Source: Krasilnikovozyma curviuscula (lineage: Eukaryota; Basidiomycota; Tremellomycetes; Cystofilobasidiales; Mrakiaceae). From it: DNA of 53,191 nt. Of the stretch, positions 33,142 to 44,723 are shown in pieces. Within the stretch, counting starts at the first letter, position 1. Each line of letters starts with the position of its first letter. The notes under the pieces were generated by a model, which was not told the origin of the DNA, ran no database searches, and was given only the letters and a program-made list of their open reading frames with translations. The stretch is taken from contig MVAQ01000146.1 in assembly GCA_014825775.1 (NCBI GenBank), positions 1 through 53,191 on the forward strand. Reading direction: 5' to 3'. The translations under genes were made by a program, and so were the position numbers.

Positions 33142-35866
33142 ATGTCCTTCATCAAGACTGTCATAAAAAAGGTGGAGATTCCACAACCTGAAGGGCAGAC
33201 CTTCTCAGAGACCTTCCTCTCCAACGAGGATCTCTTGCCAGTACCTGAAGAAGTAGGTTGAAGATTTTCATTCATATGTTTCTGCCAATGCCTTCGCCCA
33301 AGCCGAGACAATTTTGTTGTGGTTGCTGACACCTCCGCTGGTCACCTCTCTTCCCGTGCAGAACCGTACTTGGAAGTTCTGGAACTACTGTTAGTATCTT
33401 CTCAGACATACCTCCTTGTTATTATTTCTGAGCGTCAGTTCTGAGAATGCTAACTCGCTGTTATTTGTTGCCTACAGGTTCGTTCTGGGTCGCTGATGCT
33501 TTCAATCTCAACACTTTCTCGATCGCTTCATCCATGGTCATTGCTGGATTGACATGGTGGCAAGCTTGGTTGTGTGAGTAACCTTACTTCACACCAGAAC
33601 CATTCGAGAAGCTCTGGTTGTCCAGAATCACTCGAGTGTGACCCCTAGGTGCCCGGAATCTGTATATGATCGGTGGACTGACCTTCTCCGCAAATTCAGG
33701 TGTCATCATTGGTTACGGCTGTGTCGGTCCTTTCGTTGTCATGAATGCTCGTCCAGGAGGTAAGCGTACACTGCAACGATCGCTTCTGCAGTTTTCCTCG
33801 ACGCTGACAATAGTCTACTTGTAGCTGTTTTCCACATCACTTTCCCTGCTGTGTGCAGAACTTCATTTGGACTTTTCGGTGCTCTCTGGCCTGTGTTCAA
33901 CAGAGGTACTATGGCTTGTATCTGGTGGGGTAAGTCGAGTGCTGATGATGAGTGTTGTGGACCCTTTTAACGTAATTTCGACGGACAGGTGTACAAGCAT
34001 GGCTCGGCGGTGAATGTGTTTATGTCATGCTCAGAGCTATGGCACCACAGATTGAGAACATGCACAACTCTATGCCTGCCTCGTGAGTTTCGTTGTCAAG
34101 TTGGCCCTCGCAACAGTCGAGCTTGACCAGTCCTTCACCTATCTATAGTGCTGGAACAACCACCAAAGCATTCTTGGGCTTCTTCCTCTTCTGGCTTTGG
34201 TCACTTCCTACTATGTGGTGGCCAATTCACAAAGTCCGACATCTGTTCACCGTCAAGGCAGTTTTGGTGAGTGCCCATCTGAGCGTCCCTCGTTGAGTGC
34301 GACTTCTTCTGCCCTTCAAATAACTGAAACCAATACTCTTCACTACCGTAAGGCCCCCATTGCTGGCTTTACTTTCTTCGGATGGACCATTGCTCGCGCT
34401 GGTGGATTAGGCCCGATCATCTCACAGAAGGGTACTCTCCATGGCTCTGACCTCGCATGGCAGATGGTGATCTCAATAATGAGCTGTATCTCCAACATGG
34501 CCACCCTCGTTGTCAACGCTCCAGATTTCGGCTCTAGAGCTTCCAAGCCCTCGAATGTGGTCCTTTCGCAACTCATTATGATCCCTTTCTCGTTCACCAT
34601 CACCTCATTTTTGGGTATCGTACGTTGCTCTTCGCTGTACACATACGCTCTATTTTGAGATTGACCTTTGCACTGTTTTGTCCAGGTCATCTCATCTGCT
34701 TCTCAACCTCTGTATGGAGAGGCAATCTGGGACCCACTTCAATTGCTGGGAAAGATGCTGGATGGCAACCCATCTGGTTCCACCAGATTTGGCGTTTGGT
34801 TCATCTCCGCTTCATTCAGTAAGTCTTAACATTTCGCAAGGTTTAGTTCCGATAGTCGATGAAGCTGCTGGCAAACCCCGAACCTGCTCTAACCGGAATC
34901 TGTTTTTTGCTGCTTTCCTCTCACTTCTACCTGTACCTTCTGGCAGTTTACATTCAAATGATGACAAATCTTTCGGCAAACTCAATCTCGGCTGGTTGTG
35001 ATTTGACAGCATTGTTCCCTAGTACGTGTTGCGACATGACAGGTGGCTGTCAGGGTTGTGCCATAAACAAGGCACGATCCAGGAGTAGCGTCGGTGCTGA
35101 CTGAAATATTTTTTCTCTTTTCTTTTTATATAGAGTTCATGTCCATCAGACGTGGTTCCTACTTGGCTGCCATCATTGGAATCTGCATGTGTCCTTGGAA
35201 TCTCTTCGCCTCCTCCAGCTCCTTCACCAACTATCTGTCGGCGTATTCTGTCTTCTTGTCCGCCATCGCGGGAGTCATGCTCAGTGACTACTGGGTAGTT
35301 CGAAGAGGTCACTACAGAGTTGCTGACCTCTACAACTACAACAACGAAGATGGATGGTAGTAAGTAACAGCCTCATCTAATTCTCTGTGCTGCGTTCTGA
35401 TTCTGACTATTCACCTCCTAATGTATTCTAGCCGATATTCGAAGGGCTTCAACTGGAGAGCCTACCTCGCCTACTTCTGCGGTATTGCAATCAACATCAC
35501 TGGATTCGTTGGAGCCCTTGGCGTTGGAATTGAGGTGTCTATTGGCGCTACCCGTCTTTACCAGCTCGTAAGTGACTCAACAGGCTATCTCTACCGCTGT
35601 ACTCTTATCTGACACCCTATGACCTTTCCTCTCAGTCCTGGTTCACCGGTATCATTGTTTCTGGAGGCGTTTACATTGCCTGCTCGTGGTTCTTCCCGCC
35701 ACCAGGCGCCTGGCAGAAGTTCCACGAGATCGACGAGACCGACTTTGTTATTCCAGAGCTCCACAACCGCCCAGTCAAGCACACTGAGAAGGATGGTGAT
35801 TCTTTTGAAGAGAAGAAGGCCAAGCGATCTGAAAGCAATGAGGACGTTGTTGTAGAAGTCTTGTAG
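33142..35866 (+). CDS. NCS1-family (FUR-type) nucleobase/allantoin/uridine permease
   Basis: Thirteen exons give 576 residues: 33142-33252, 33362-33389, 33478-33573, 33649-33759, 33825-33929, 33989-34082, 34149-34266, 34353-34619, 34686-34818, 34947-35021, 35134-35359, 35432-35567 and 35636-35866. About twelve membrane spans are visible. FUR-subfamily marks: SFWVADAFNLNTFSIASSM (TM1), FHITFPAVCRTSFGLFGALW, TMACIWWGVQAWLGGECVY (TM3 with the W-x-G-x-Q substrate motif), LSANSISAGCDLTALFP (TM8), SVFLSAIAGVMLSDYWVVRRG and the following VADLYNYN. These are shared by Fur4, Dal4 and Fui1, proton symporters at the plasma membrane. Which substrate (uracil, allantoin, uridine or a thiamine-like compound) cannot be told from sequence alone. 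The neighbouring Dcg1-like gene and the GATA sites favour a nitrogen-source role. Confidence 0.92.
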
Positions 35867-36334
35867 TCCCACTTATCCACTCTGGCATTTTGTATTTCAA
35901 GTCATTTATAGTTATTTACAGACTTCATGCTTTCTCTGTGCTTTCTTGGTCATTCAGTGCTTAATTATCAAATATCATTATTCCCAATTTCACATGTTTC
36001 TCTTTTGCGCAAGAACGAGACTTCGGACACGCTCAAACATGCCGGATAATTACTTAATAACACTTCGAAATGGTTGAAAATACTACACCAGATTGTCTTC
36101 AACCACCTGCATCTTGCAAGCAGTCTATGATTTTTTATTGCTTCGAAGCGGTGTAGTAAGTAGTTCTGAGCCTGCGCTCGCTTCAGAGGTCAGTTTCCTC
36201 TGTACCGCCCAAACCTTCAGCAACCAAGTATTCCAGGCCATTCCTTTCCACCCCCAAGACTGAGATCAGCGTGTGCTTTAGGCTTGATTTAAGTCAAGAC
36301 TGCAATTTCGAAGCTGCAGTAACCACCATTCACT
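35867..36334. other. Gap between permease and GYP7-like genes
   Basis: A 468-base region with the permease 3' end and the GYP7 promoter. No further feature is seen. Confidence 0.4.
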
Positions 36335-39300
36335 ATGGGGGGAGGGCCTATCCCAGCTGCATCTAGTCACCTTTCTCCTATCCAAGACACCGATCGACCA
36401 GTAATAGGACGCTCTGTATGTATGGTTTCTTACCTCTTAGAGTGAATGGATTGCTCAAGTCCGTTTGTGACTGCATACACTGCTTTAAATCCCCTCCCCC
36501 CATTCCTTCTGCAGCCTCGATCCATCCAAGCGCCTTCGTCACCGTTTCCACCGCAGCAGCTCACCCTGGCCAAGCTCCTGTTTAGCAAGAGTGGTGTATG
36601 TGTACACCCGACATCCTACGCTCGAGACAACATCTCCGGATTCGTGGCCTTGTCAGAAATTGTAAGTCAAATCCAGCAGCTGAATTACTCCTTCCCTTTC
36701 TCGCTTAACACATCCTCTCGTCTCGTCGACTCCTTGCAATCGGTTGTGAAATAGCAACAACCGCATCAAATTCTGTTAAGCTGGCTGCCTGAGTCCTTGG
36801 CCAAGAAGAATCTGGATTATGAAGCTTTTCTGCGAGTGTCCTCTGGGACTATCAACACCAACGCCACGAAGAACGACCATGAACCAGAGGAGGCAGGCTG
36901 GGGCGATGAAGGAGGTGAGTGCTTGATACCTTCAAACCTGAGACCTTTTAAAACTCACCACTCTCTCGTCTTCAGAATACGTATTTGTCAACCCTTCCGG
37001 AATTGGGTATGACCCAAGCTCATACGCTCTCTCGATTCCTCTAAGAGAGATCTACTCGATGGTTGTCTACGAGCCTGGTGCTACAACTGGCAAAGTATGG
37101 GGTAGTCTGACGGTAAAGTGAGTAATACTTCGCATAGTCTGGTGTGGATATGACAATGCTGACCTTTCAAACCTCGTCTCACTCAGTCTGCTTGGAGGAA
37201 CGACCCTTCCAACACTCCATTTTCACTCTAACTCATCACCTTCATCTTCTATTACTTCTGATGCCTCTTTCCCACCTCCTTCACCTCCTCTCTGGCCTGG
37301 AGCAGCCCTCCTGAGTGAGCTTCAGAAACACGCCGTGCTTCTGAGATCATCCCTGGCACCCAATCTGTATCTGGTCGACCCGAACAGATCAGATCGTGAA
37401 GTCCACAGTGCTAGTTGGGGTGAAGAAGGTACCAACAACGAACATGAAGATCCAGTTCCGCCGTCTCGGCGTCCCAAAAAGGTCCACCGCAAAACATCGA
37501 GTCTGTCACTTTCAACAAACCTGGGAGCTCCCGCGCCAACTCTTCGTATTCCCTCTGGTAGCAAAACAGCCAATCCACGCCCAGTTTCTTCGCAACTCTT
37601 GACTGGCTTCTCGCATCTCACACGGTTCACAACCAATTTGCTCTCACCTCACTTACCCCAACCACTTCGTTCTCTGATACACGCCAACGAGCCAGAATGG
37701 TCCAGACCTTCCTCGACTAGCGGAATCGGTGAATATGATTCTGCAAAGATTTATTTGGCTAGATGGGCTAGAGCGGTAGCTGAAGAAGGAGAGAGAGGGA
37801 GAAGAGCTGAGATCTCTGGAGTGGCAGGTGAGGAAGGTGGTCTGGGTGTGTGGGAGGTTCTTCGAGCAACTCGTGGATTGGGGACCGTACACACAACCAG
37901 AGAGTTGGGAAGACCAGTGACAAGAAGTGAGTGGGAAGCTTGGAGGACAGGTAAAGTTAACAAGGGAAAGAAAGCAGAAGTTGGACTTGGTGTAGTCTCT
38001 CCTCATTTACCAGAGTCCGTCGAAGTGTCTGAGGACCCACTGCAGAGCTCTAATCTCAGTGAGAAGGAAATGAGAGCAGAAGTGTTCAGGCGGGGTGTTG
38101 AAGATGAGATTCGACCAGACGTGTGGATGGTCCTTCTTGGGTGTGTGCCTTGGAAAGGGGATACCGAGGGAGAAGGGTGGAAGAAGAAGGTGTAAGTGGT
38201 CTATTTTACTTTCACTATTACTCTGATAGGCTCTTACAAAATTTCTTGTGGTTTGAATAGTGCTCTGTACGAGACCCTTCGGAAGTCATGGGAATCGAAT
38301 GAAGAACTTCTCGCGACCGACAAAATCAAAGAGGAACTTCACAGGATAGCTGTGGACTGCAGACGGACAGATCGAAGTCAAGAAATGTTTAAGATGTCTC
38401 CATCCGAAGAAGCTGATTCGCTTGATACTCCCACCGTCACCAATCGTGAGTGCTTTTCATCTGCTGTTATGTAAACATGGTCGCTTAACTTAATCTGTAT
38501 ACTCTCGTTTTAGCTAACGTCAAAGAACTTGGAAATATATTGCTCACATATGTGATCTTCGAACAGGAGCTAGGTTATGTCCAAGGGATGTCAGATTTGT
38601 GCTCACCACTTTACGTGATGTATGACGGCGATGGTCCGAAGACCTTTTGGGCGTTCGTGGGTATCATGGAAAGAATGGTAAGTCTCTCTTTTATGTCATT
38701 TGGAAATCCTTCTTAAAGGCTTTTTCCATTTCCGAAAGAACAATAACTTTCTCAGAGACCAGTCTGGAATGAAACGCCAACTGCTGCTGCTTCAGGAGCT
38801 CATCGCTGTCATGGATCCTGAACTCTACGGGTATTTAGGTAAGCAACTGTTTTCACTTCTCCGTGACAGGATTCAACTTGAACTGACGGGAAATAAGAAC
38901 ACCTTTTTACTCTTAACCTCCATCTCTGCTGCGTGAATCCAGAGAAAACCGAGAGTCTCAACTTGTTCTTTTGTTTCAGGTGAGCACCTTACTTTTACAC
39001 TCGTTTGACCGCTGCGTTTCAGACATCATCCCTGTGATTATAGATGGATCTTAATTGCTTTCAAGAGAGAATTCGAGTTTGGCGAAATCCACCGTCTATG
39101 GGAAACTCTCTTCACAGATCATCGGGGTCCAAACTTCCTTCTGTTCATTGCACTGGCAGTGCTTCACTCCCATCGAGATGTTCTCCTCCGCTATCTTTCG
39201 GAGTTCGATGAGATCTTGAAATATTGTAATGATCTTTCTGGCTGTATTGAGTTGGACTCGACTTTGGCCCAGGCTGATGTCCTTTACGTGAGTCTTTTGT

Positions 39301-39572
39301 TCCATCTTAGTGTGGCATATAAGATATTAATACGTCTAATGTCTTTTTAGATATCATTTGAGGCTCTCATCCGTGATATCGATCGTCGACAAGCCGCTCG
39401 AAATGCTTCAGCATCGGCTGATGCAGGTGGTCTTCGACAGCGCACCGCACCGACTTCCTTGAGTGAAGCAGTTCTACCTACTCCTCCTAACCAGGATTCA
39501 TTGGAAGATCTTGATGTCCCTAATCTGCCAAAAGTCAGCGACGGACTCAGAGGTTTATTGGCCGAGCCTTAA
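36335..39572 (+). CDS. GYP7: Rab GTPase-activating protein, Gyp7/TBC1D15 type
   Basis: Eleven exons give 828 residues: 36335-36415, 36515-36661, 36755-36914, 36976-37117, 37187-38191, 38261-38445, 38514-38677, 38739-38838, 38943-38979, 39044-39287 and 39351-39572. The N terminus has the Gyp7/TBC1D15 substrate-recognition fold (LFSKSGVCVHPTSYARDNIS, then LSWLPESLAKKN). The TBC domain starts near 490 (FRRGVEDEIRPDVWMVLLG). The dual fingers are present: IAVDCRR with Arg547 (I-x-x-D-x-x-R) and YVQGMSDL with Gln597. The rest of the domain follows with NNFLRDQSGMKRQL, FFCFRWILIAFKREFEFGEI and LWETLFTD. Gyp7 stimulates GTP hydrolysis by Ypt7/Rab7 in vacuolar and endosomal traffic. Part of exon 5 is a fungus-specific, polar insert. 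Confidence 0.88.
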
Positions 39573-39886
39573 CACCCTCTGTAATTTCCTTCCCACGTAA
39601 ATAGCCGCTCTCACTCTCACCACCATTTATTTTGTACCTGCGATTTCTTCATTTGTAATCATCACTCTTCGCATTGTTGTCAACGCAGAATCATTTGCAA
39701 GGTGGCTCCAAACGCCAAACTCACCTCACGTCTCGACCAATTTGCCGCAATGTAGCGGCCAACTCCTTGCGCCCAACTACCAGTAGATTCCGGTTCTTCT
39801 GACAGGAAAAAAGGTGATATTGAGTTTGCACTTTGACCCTGACCCTGACAGCTCCTCCTTACACACGGTTCGTATCTGCAATAGCA
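39573..39886. other. Promoter gap before the D-amino-acid oxidase gene
   Basis: A 314-base region with no other feature. No GATAAG was seen here. Confidence 0.4.
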
Positions 39887-41224
39887 ATGTCGTCAAGCTC
39901 TCGAAAACCTATATACGTGATAGGCAGTGGCATCATCGGTCTAACAACTGCTATAAAACTGGCTGAAGCAGGTTCGACGGTGAAGATCTTAGCCGCCCAC
40001 CTGCCGGAGGACCCTCCCCACCCAGCCTACGCCTCGACGGCTGCTGGAGCTCACCACCTGTCGTTCGCAGCTGATGATGACTTGCTGCAGAGATACCTCG
40101 ATGCAAAGACATTCGAGATAATGTGGGCTGAGGTCGAGAGAGACGGACAGGAGAGTGGGCTTATGAAACTCCTTCAAACGGAATACTACGACGGAGAGGA
40201 GAAGCATCTAGAAATTCTGTCTGGGCTTCCTAATGTGAGTAAACGAACTCAAATGCAAAAGGCTGAACTCCTGGCTGACTCAGATTATATCTACAGTTCA
40301 AAATCAGGCACCCATCCACGTACCCACCGTTTGCCACCCATTCCGTCTCGTTCTCCAGCCTGACAATGACACCCTCAGTGTACCTCCCGCGTCTGGTCGA
40401 GAAGTTCAAAGGTCTTGGTGGAGAGATCCACAGAGCGTACTTCACCCACATCAACCAAGCAATCGCTCACTTCCCCGGCGTCACACCCAGGGCCGTCGTT
40501 TTATGCACCGGAATTGGCGCACTTAACTTGGGAGGTCTGTCGGACCAGGAAGTATTCCCAACAAGGGGTCAGGTAGTTGTGTTGAACGCGCCGTGGTGTA
40601 AGAATGGGTTCACTTATCAAATCGGTTCTTTGAGGTTAGTCCAACTTTTATCATCTGTCGCAATCAACTTGGTGTTGACGCTCGGAACATTATTCTAGCG
40701 GGGGAGAGGGAGGGGATCGAACTTATGTCATTCCTAGAATGAATGGAGAAGTAGTTATCGGAGGAACGAGAGGAGATAACGACTGGTAAGCCGTCGTTTG
40801 GCACAGTCGCTGTCACGCTGTGCGTGCTAACAACTGACGCTTGCACTTCGACAGGGAACCTAACGCAAGAGAAGAAACCACAACAGATATCCTCAAGAGA
40901 GCATTGGCAATATGTCCTCAGCTTCTAAAGCCTGGAACAACCGAGCGCTCTCCAGAGGCTCTTCGGCCCTTGATCACTAAAGTGGTAGTGGGTTACCGGC
41001 CAAACAGAAGGAATGGGCTCCGCCTGGAAAAACTTGAGAAACTTATACCAGTGGTAGATGGAAGTGAGGCTTCCGTGGAGGTGATAGCTGCCTATGGACA
41101 CAGTGGTGCGGGGTGGCAGTCGTGCTGGGGAACAGCAGAGGTTGTCCGCGAGCTACTGGGTGGCGGACAACGCTCTCCCATCTCAGAGCAATTTGCGAGG
41201 GCAGCTGGTACGAGCTCTACTTAG
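39887..41224 (+). CDS. DAO1: D-amino-acid oxidase (FAD-dependent)
   Basis: Four exons: 39887-40234, 40297-40634, 40699-40785 and 40855-41224, giving 380 residues, a normal length for the family. The Rossmann FAD motif IGSGIIGL sits at 12-19. Then come LSFAADDD, a Tyr-bearing [13 protein letters not shown] helix, [28 protein letters not shown], the signature [12 protein letters not shown] with the carboxylate-binding Arg, and the C-terminal [19 protein letters not shown] loop. The enzyme deaminates D-amino acids to 2-oxo acids with release of ammonia and peroxide. Fungal DAOs are usually peroxisomal through a C-terminal SKL-type tripeptide; here the end is SST, so peroxisome targeting by PTS1 is not evident. 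It sits in a neighbourhood with a racemase and a nitrogen-type permease. Confidence 0.9.
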
Positions 41225-41352
41225 AGAAGTAGAATGCGGCATATCAGACGTATTTTCCTGGAGCTGGCCGTCAAGCACCGTGCGAGCATCTGTTAGACCA
41301 AGTGGCAAGTGGTTTTGCGTATTGTACGCGTCACCGTTGAAGCGCAGCGAAG

Positions 41353-41360
41353 TATAAAAA
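41353..41360 (+). promoter_or_regulatory. TATA box of the CsbD-like gene
   Basis: TATAAAAA lies about 85-90 bases before the ATG at 41443. A strong TATA box fits a stress-inducible, highly expressed small gene. Confidence 0.5.
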
Positions 41361-41442
41361 GAGAGGGGCTTCCTCGTTCGTCTTTCTTCCTAGCTACATC
41401 TTTCTTAAACCGCAACCAGATCCATAAGAAACATCCTCTACC

Positions 41443-42125
41443 ATGTCAGACTCCTCACAAACCAACAGTGAGTTGGTCGCCTGTTCGATCACACAGTGCT
41501 TCCATTCTAACGCTCCTCCTCGTTCTGATCAGAACCAAATCAGACTACTGGTCAGATCAACTCCTTGACTGGAACTGTCAAGGATCTCGCTGGCCAAGGC
41601 CTGACTACCGTCGGAGCTACAGAGTATGGACAGTCCTGGTCCAATGCTGGGTGAGATCCAGTGTTTCTTGGGAGTGTCTCTTCTAATTTCGGGCTGACTT
41701 ATCTCTCATATTTAAACCAATAGTAAAGAGCAACATACGAAAGGAGAGGTAAGCCGTGTGCCGTTTATCCATCTCATGCCAAAAAACCCTACGCAATCCT
41801 ACTGACCAAACCTGGCGACTCTCTCTTCTTCTCTAGGCTGAAATCAAGGCTGCACAAGCTGAAGCTTATGTAGAAGGTACTGCTGACCGCATTGGAGGAA
41901 AGGTAAGCATGCCGAATGAACCACATAGGATGCGACTTCCGTGGATTTGAAACTCCGCATCGCATCACAATCACGCGCTAACTCTAACGCCTCTCCTTTG
42001 TGTTCGCATCCCAGATCCAAAATGTCGTAGGAGCAGTTACTTCAGATACTGCGAAGCAAGCTGAGGGTAAGGCCAGAGAGACGAAGGGTGCTGCTCAACA
42101 AAGCTTGAACGACCCATCTAAGTGA
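41443..42125 (+). CDS. CsbD-like small stress protein
   Basis: Five exons: 41443-41467, 41533-41650, 41724-41748, 41837-41902 and 42015-42125, giving 114 residues. The protein is Gly/Ala/Lys/Thr/Gln-rich and hydrophilic. It contains INSLTGTVKDLAGQGL and, near the C terminus, VVGAVTSDTAKQAEGKARET, two variants of the CsbD-type G-x-x-K-x-x-x-G-K repeat, separated by an AEAYVEGTADRIGGK unit. CsbD-like proteins accumulate in general stress in bacteria and fungi; fungal members are often labelled cruciform-DNA or mismatch-recognition proteins (Hmp1 type). The biochemical role is not known. Two 25-base exons and a strong TATA box are notable. Confidence 0.75.
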
Positions 42126-42371
42126 ATTGGCCGGTTGAGTCTTGACGGTGCTCTCGTTCCTTGACGAATACATAGAACGAAGGATCACAGAGTTCTCAAT
42201 GTAAATATGTATACCAGTATTCCGCTACTTTATATGTCTCACACTCTTACGCGCCTTTGTGGGACCGTCTTGAGACTGTCAGCGAGCTGCGTCACAACCA
42301 GACTCAAAATGTTCCTCTTGCTTCCATCCCAGCCAATTGTGTCTGCAATTTGAATATGTGAAAGCTATTAC

Positions 42372-44199
42372 TCAGTCAGTAATCTTGAATTCGCAGACCG
42401 TCACCATCTTCTTCCCGTCATTGTCTCGCACACCACAAAAGATTGAAAGGATGCCATCTCCATCTCTAAGACGGTACCTCTAAATGGAACACAAAAATAT
42501 CATTCCGCATGTCAGCATCTTGAACACCCGCTCCTCGAAATAGTAACGTAACTTCGCACTGGCAATACTGCCAGTGTAAAAGAACAAAACAAAGGACTCA
42601 CGTCGTACAGAGGCTCCATACAACCCAAACCACCAGCCTTCTGAATCCTCCCCGCCTCTTCATAGTTCCCGTTTGTATCAGATTTCACCAGTAGGATGTC
42701 TTCCGCTAGTGGAAGGAGGAAGATGAGACCGGATGCTGTGGGCACCAACTTCCCTCGAGGTGAGGTGGAAGAGAGTGGGGTGAATGGCCGAGGGAGAGAC
42801 GTCCGAGACCAAGAGGCTGATTCTTTGGGAAGAGAGTAGTGGTGCCTTACCAAGGCGAAATATGGCCGACAGTGAGCTGCGGCTCTAGCTTCGATGGAAA
42901 TGAGCGAAGAAACTCACCACGTCGACACGCCGTTCGAGTCGTTCTCTCGGTTTAGCACATGGAAACTCCCATCCCTTCCTATACATTGCGCTTCCTGATT
43001 CAAGATTCCAGAGTATTTGGGGATATCCACCGCAAGAATCCCAGGTGTCGAGGGGAGGACAGGAGAGGGCAAGACGTCGCCCGCAGCAGATGTCCAACGG
43101 TCATAGTTCGGAGGGAACGATTTCACATAGAAGAGACCGCGGTTGTTTTCTGGCCCGTTTGGGCCTGCTTGCTGTCGCGACTGCGAGAGTGTGACGGGGA
43201 CGTAGTCCCGGTAACACCAACTGACATGCAACGTTCCCGATGAATCTGAGTCGATACCGTTCACGTACCTGTTGAATAAATACACTATCAGTCTGACATT
43301 ATGCTCCTAAGATATGTATTCCCAACCTGAGGACGTACGCATTGCAATCTCTTCCTTCGAGGTACACGCCGTGCATCTTCCATTGCCCAGAGCTAGAAGA
43401 GTAAGACAACAACACGTCTGATCCAAGACCAGAAATACCAATTCTATAAGTCAGAATAAGCGTGTCGGAAGAAGCTGTTGGAAGCAAGAACCGTGGGTAG
43501 GTAGTATCCTGAAGATAGGAGAATGTGATCAACGGCCGAAGATGGGTGGGATTTATTAGAGGATCAGACTCTCACTGTAAAAAGGAGAGGGTCCACATCT
43601 TCTAATCCAGGTATATTTCCTAGTGAGATGTGTTGACCAGCAAATACTGACTTCTGGTTCCAAGAATGAGCTGCTACTGCGTTAGGGACAGAATGCAGAT
43701 ACCTGAAGGGTGTGTCGTGAAGATCAAAGCTGAGATGGATCACGCCGTCGGTTGATATCCCTAGTGAGATAGTCTGGTTGAGAGAGAACGAAAGAGTGAG
43801 GAACGCTGTTCAGGTTGCGTATAGACAAATAGAAAGAGAGGAGGAGAGTTTCCTCACATTGTGACCGTCGTCCTCCGTTTGATCCCAGAAATCACATTCA
43901 AACGTCTCCCAAGAAGAAGAAGAAGAAGAGTGATTCTTGATTTTCCGTCTTCCCAAGTTCAGCCTCCTGCTCGACGGCGAGAAGTCAAGGTAGAAAGCAC
44001 ATATCTGCCAGTCTATGGTGTGATGGAGCGAACTACTTCAGTCATCTTGCTTGCTCTCGTCTAGCAGCGACGACCAGGGACGGATCTTACCTCCGAAGGT
44101 CACTAATGGGTCCTGTTGGAAGGATCCTCCATTGAGAGCGTTCGCGGCTGTCGTTGGCTGTCCTCCCAACGTCGTGGCTTGGAGCAGGGTCGCCGCCAT
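42372..44199 (-). CDS. BNR-repeat (BNR_4-type) beta-propeller protein, putative carbohydrate-active
   Basis: Supported exons: 44199-44091, 44012-43858, 43773-43576, 43508-43327, 43268-42918, about 42880-42602, and 42479-42372. Propeller motifs recur: a tyrosine/phenylalanine strand plus RRLNLGRR, SLGISTDGVIHLSFDLHDTP, TTYPRFLLP ... TYRIGISG, YVNGIDSDSSGTLHVSWCY with NNRGLFYV, and a final RYRLRDGDGILSIFCGVRDN. This order matches the BNR repeat-containing family (PF15892), whose bacterial members include polysaccharide lyases and hydrolases. No signal peptide is seen. An (AAG)n repeat at 43911-43930 encodes a Ser run. The start at 44199 is preferred; ATG 44418 in the same frame would add a Ser/Arg-rich extension. 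The junction into the exon ending at 42602 cannot be made in phase with a standard acceptor, so the gene may be misread there or damaged. Confidence 0.6.
43911..43930 (+). repeat. (AAG)n trinucleotide repeat in the BNR-like gene
   Basis: A 20-base GAA/AAG microsatellite that on the coding strand gives six consecutive Ser codons inside a beta-propeller region. Such repeats vary in length between strains. Confidence 0.8.
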
Positions 44200-44723
44200 G
44201 CTGGGGTGAGGTGGGGAATTGCGGCTGAGGGACCCAACCTCTTCTGAAGAAGAGAGAGAGGATGAGAAGACAGCACGACCCCCGTCGAAGGCAGTTTCCC
44301 ATTCATTTTGGTGCCTTTCCCCTTCTGACCGGGCGGCACGGGCGGCGCGGTTCACGGACTCTCGTTCTCGCATGACCGTTGCGTCCTGCCGACAGCAGTC
44401 TCTGAAGCTCAGAGGCATGGCATGGAGATCTCAGAGGTAGCCTATGGGGTGTACAGCAGAACGGGTGGTGGGAGAACCCTCGCCCGTTTGATTAGGCTCG
44501 CTTGGCTCTGCGAGGGCACGGAATCAGGAGCTTGTTTGTCACAGATCGACCGGCCCCTCCTCCAGCCGGGATGCCTTGCCTTTTTTTCAAAAATAAACGG
44601 GTTCTCTTCTTGGAGGGTCACGGGACTGCAGCATATCAGGAGCCCAAGGCCATATAAGAGGAGTCTCTATGGGGAAGCTGTGGGGTCAAGAACGACAAAC
44701 TATCTTCCCAGAGTCGTTCCGCC
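44200..44723. other. Divergent promoter between BNR-like gene and MFS transporter
   Basis: A 524-base region that separates two divergent starts (218 bases shorter if ATG 44418 is used). It is GC-rich near 44325-44360 (CGG-rich blocks, which could be bound by a Zn2Cys6 regulator) and has a TATA box on the transporter side. No gene on either strand beyond the possible N-terminal extension. Confidence 0.45.
44653..44658 (+). promoter_or_regulatory. TATA-like element of the sugar transporter gene
   Basis: TATAAG lies about 66-71 bases before the ATG at 44724. Confidence 0.4.

Noticed and set aside
44200..44418. N-terminal extension of the BNR-like protein from ATG 44418
   Set aside because: In frame, but Ser/Arg/Glu-rich and unlike the family; the closer ATG at 44199 was preferred. 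It cannot be excluded.
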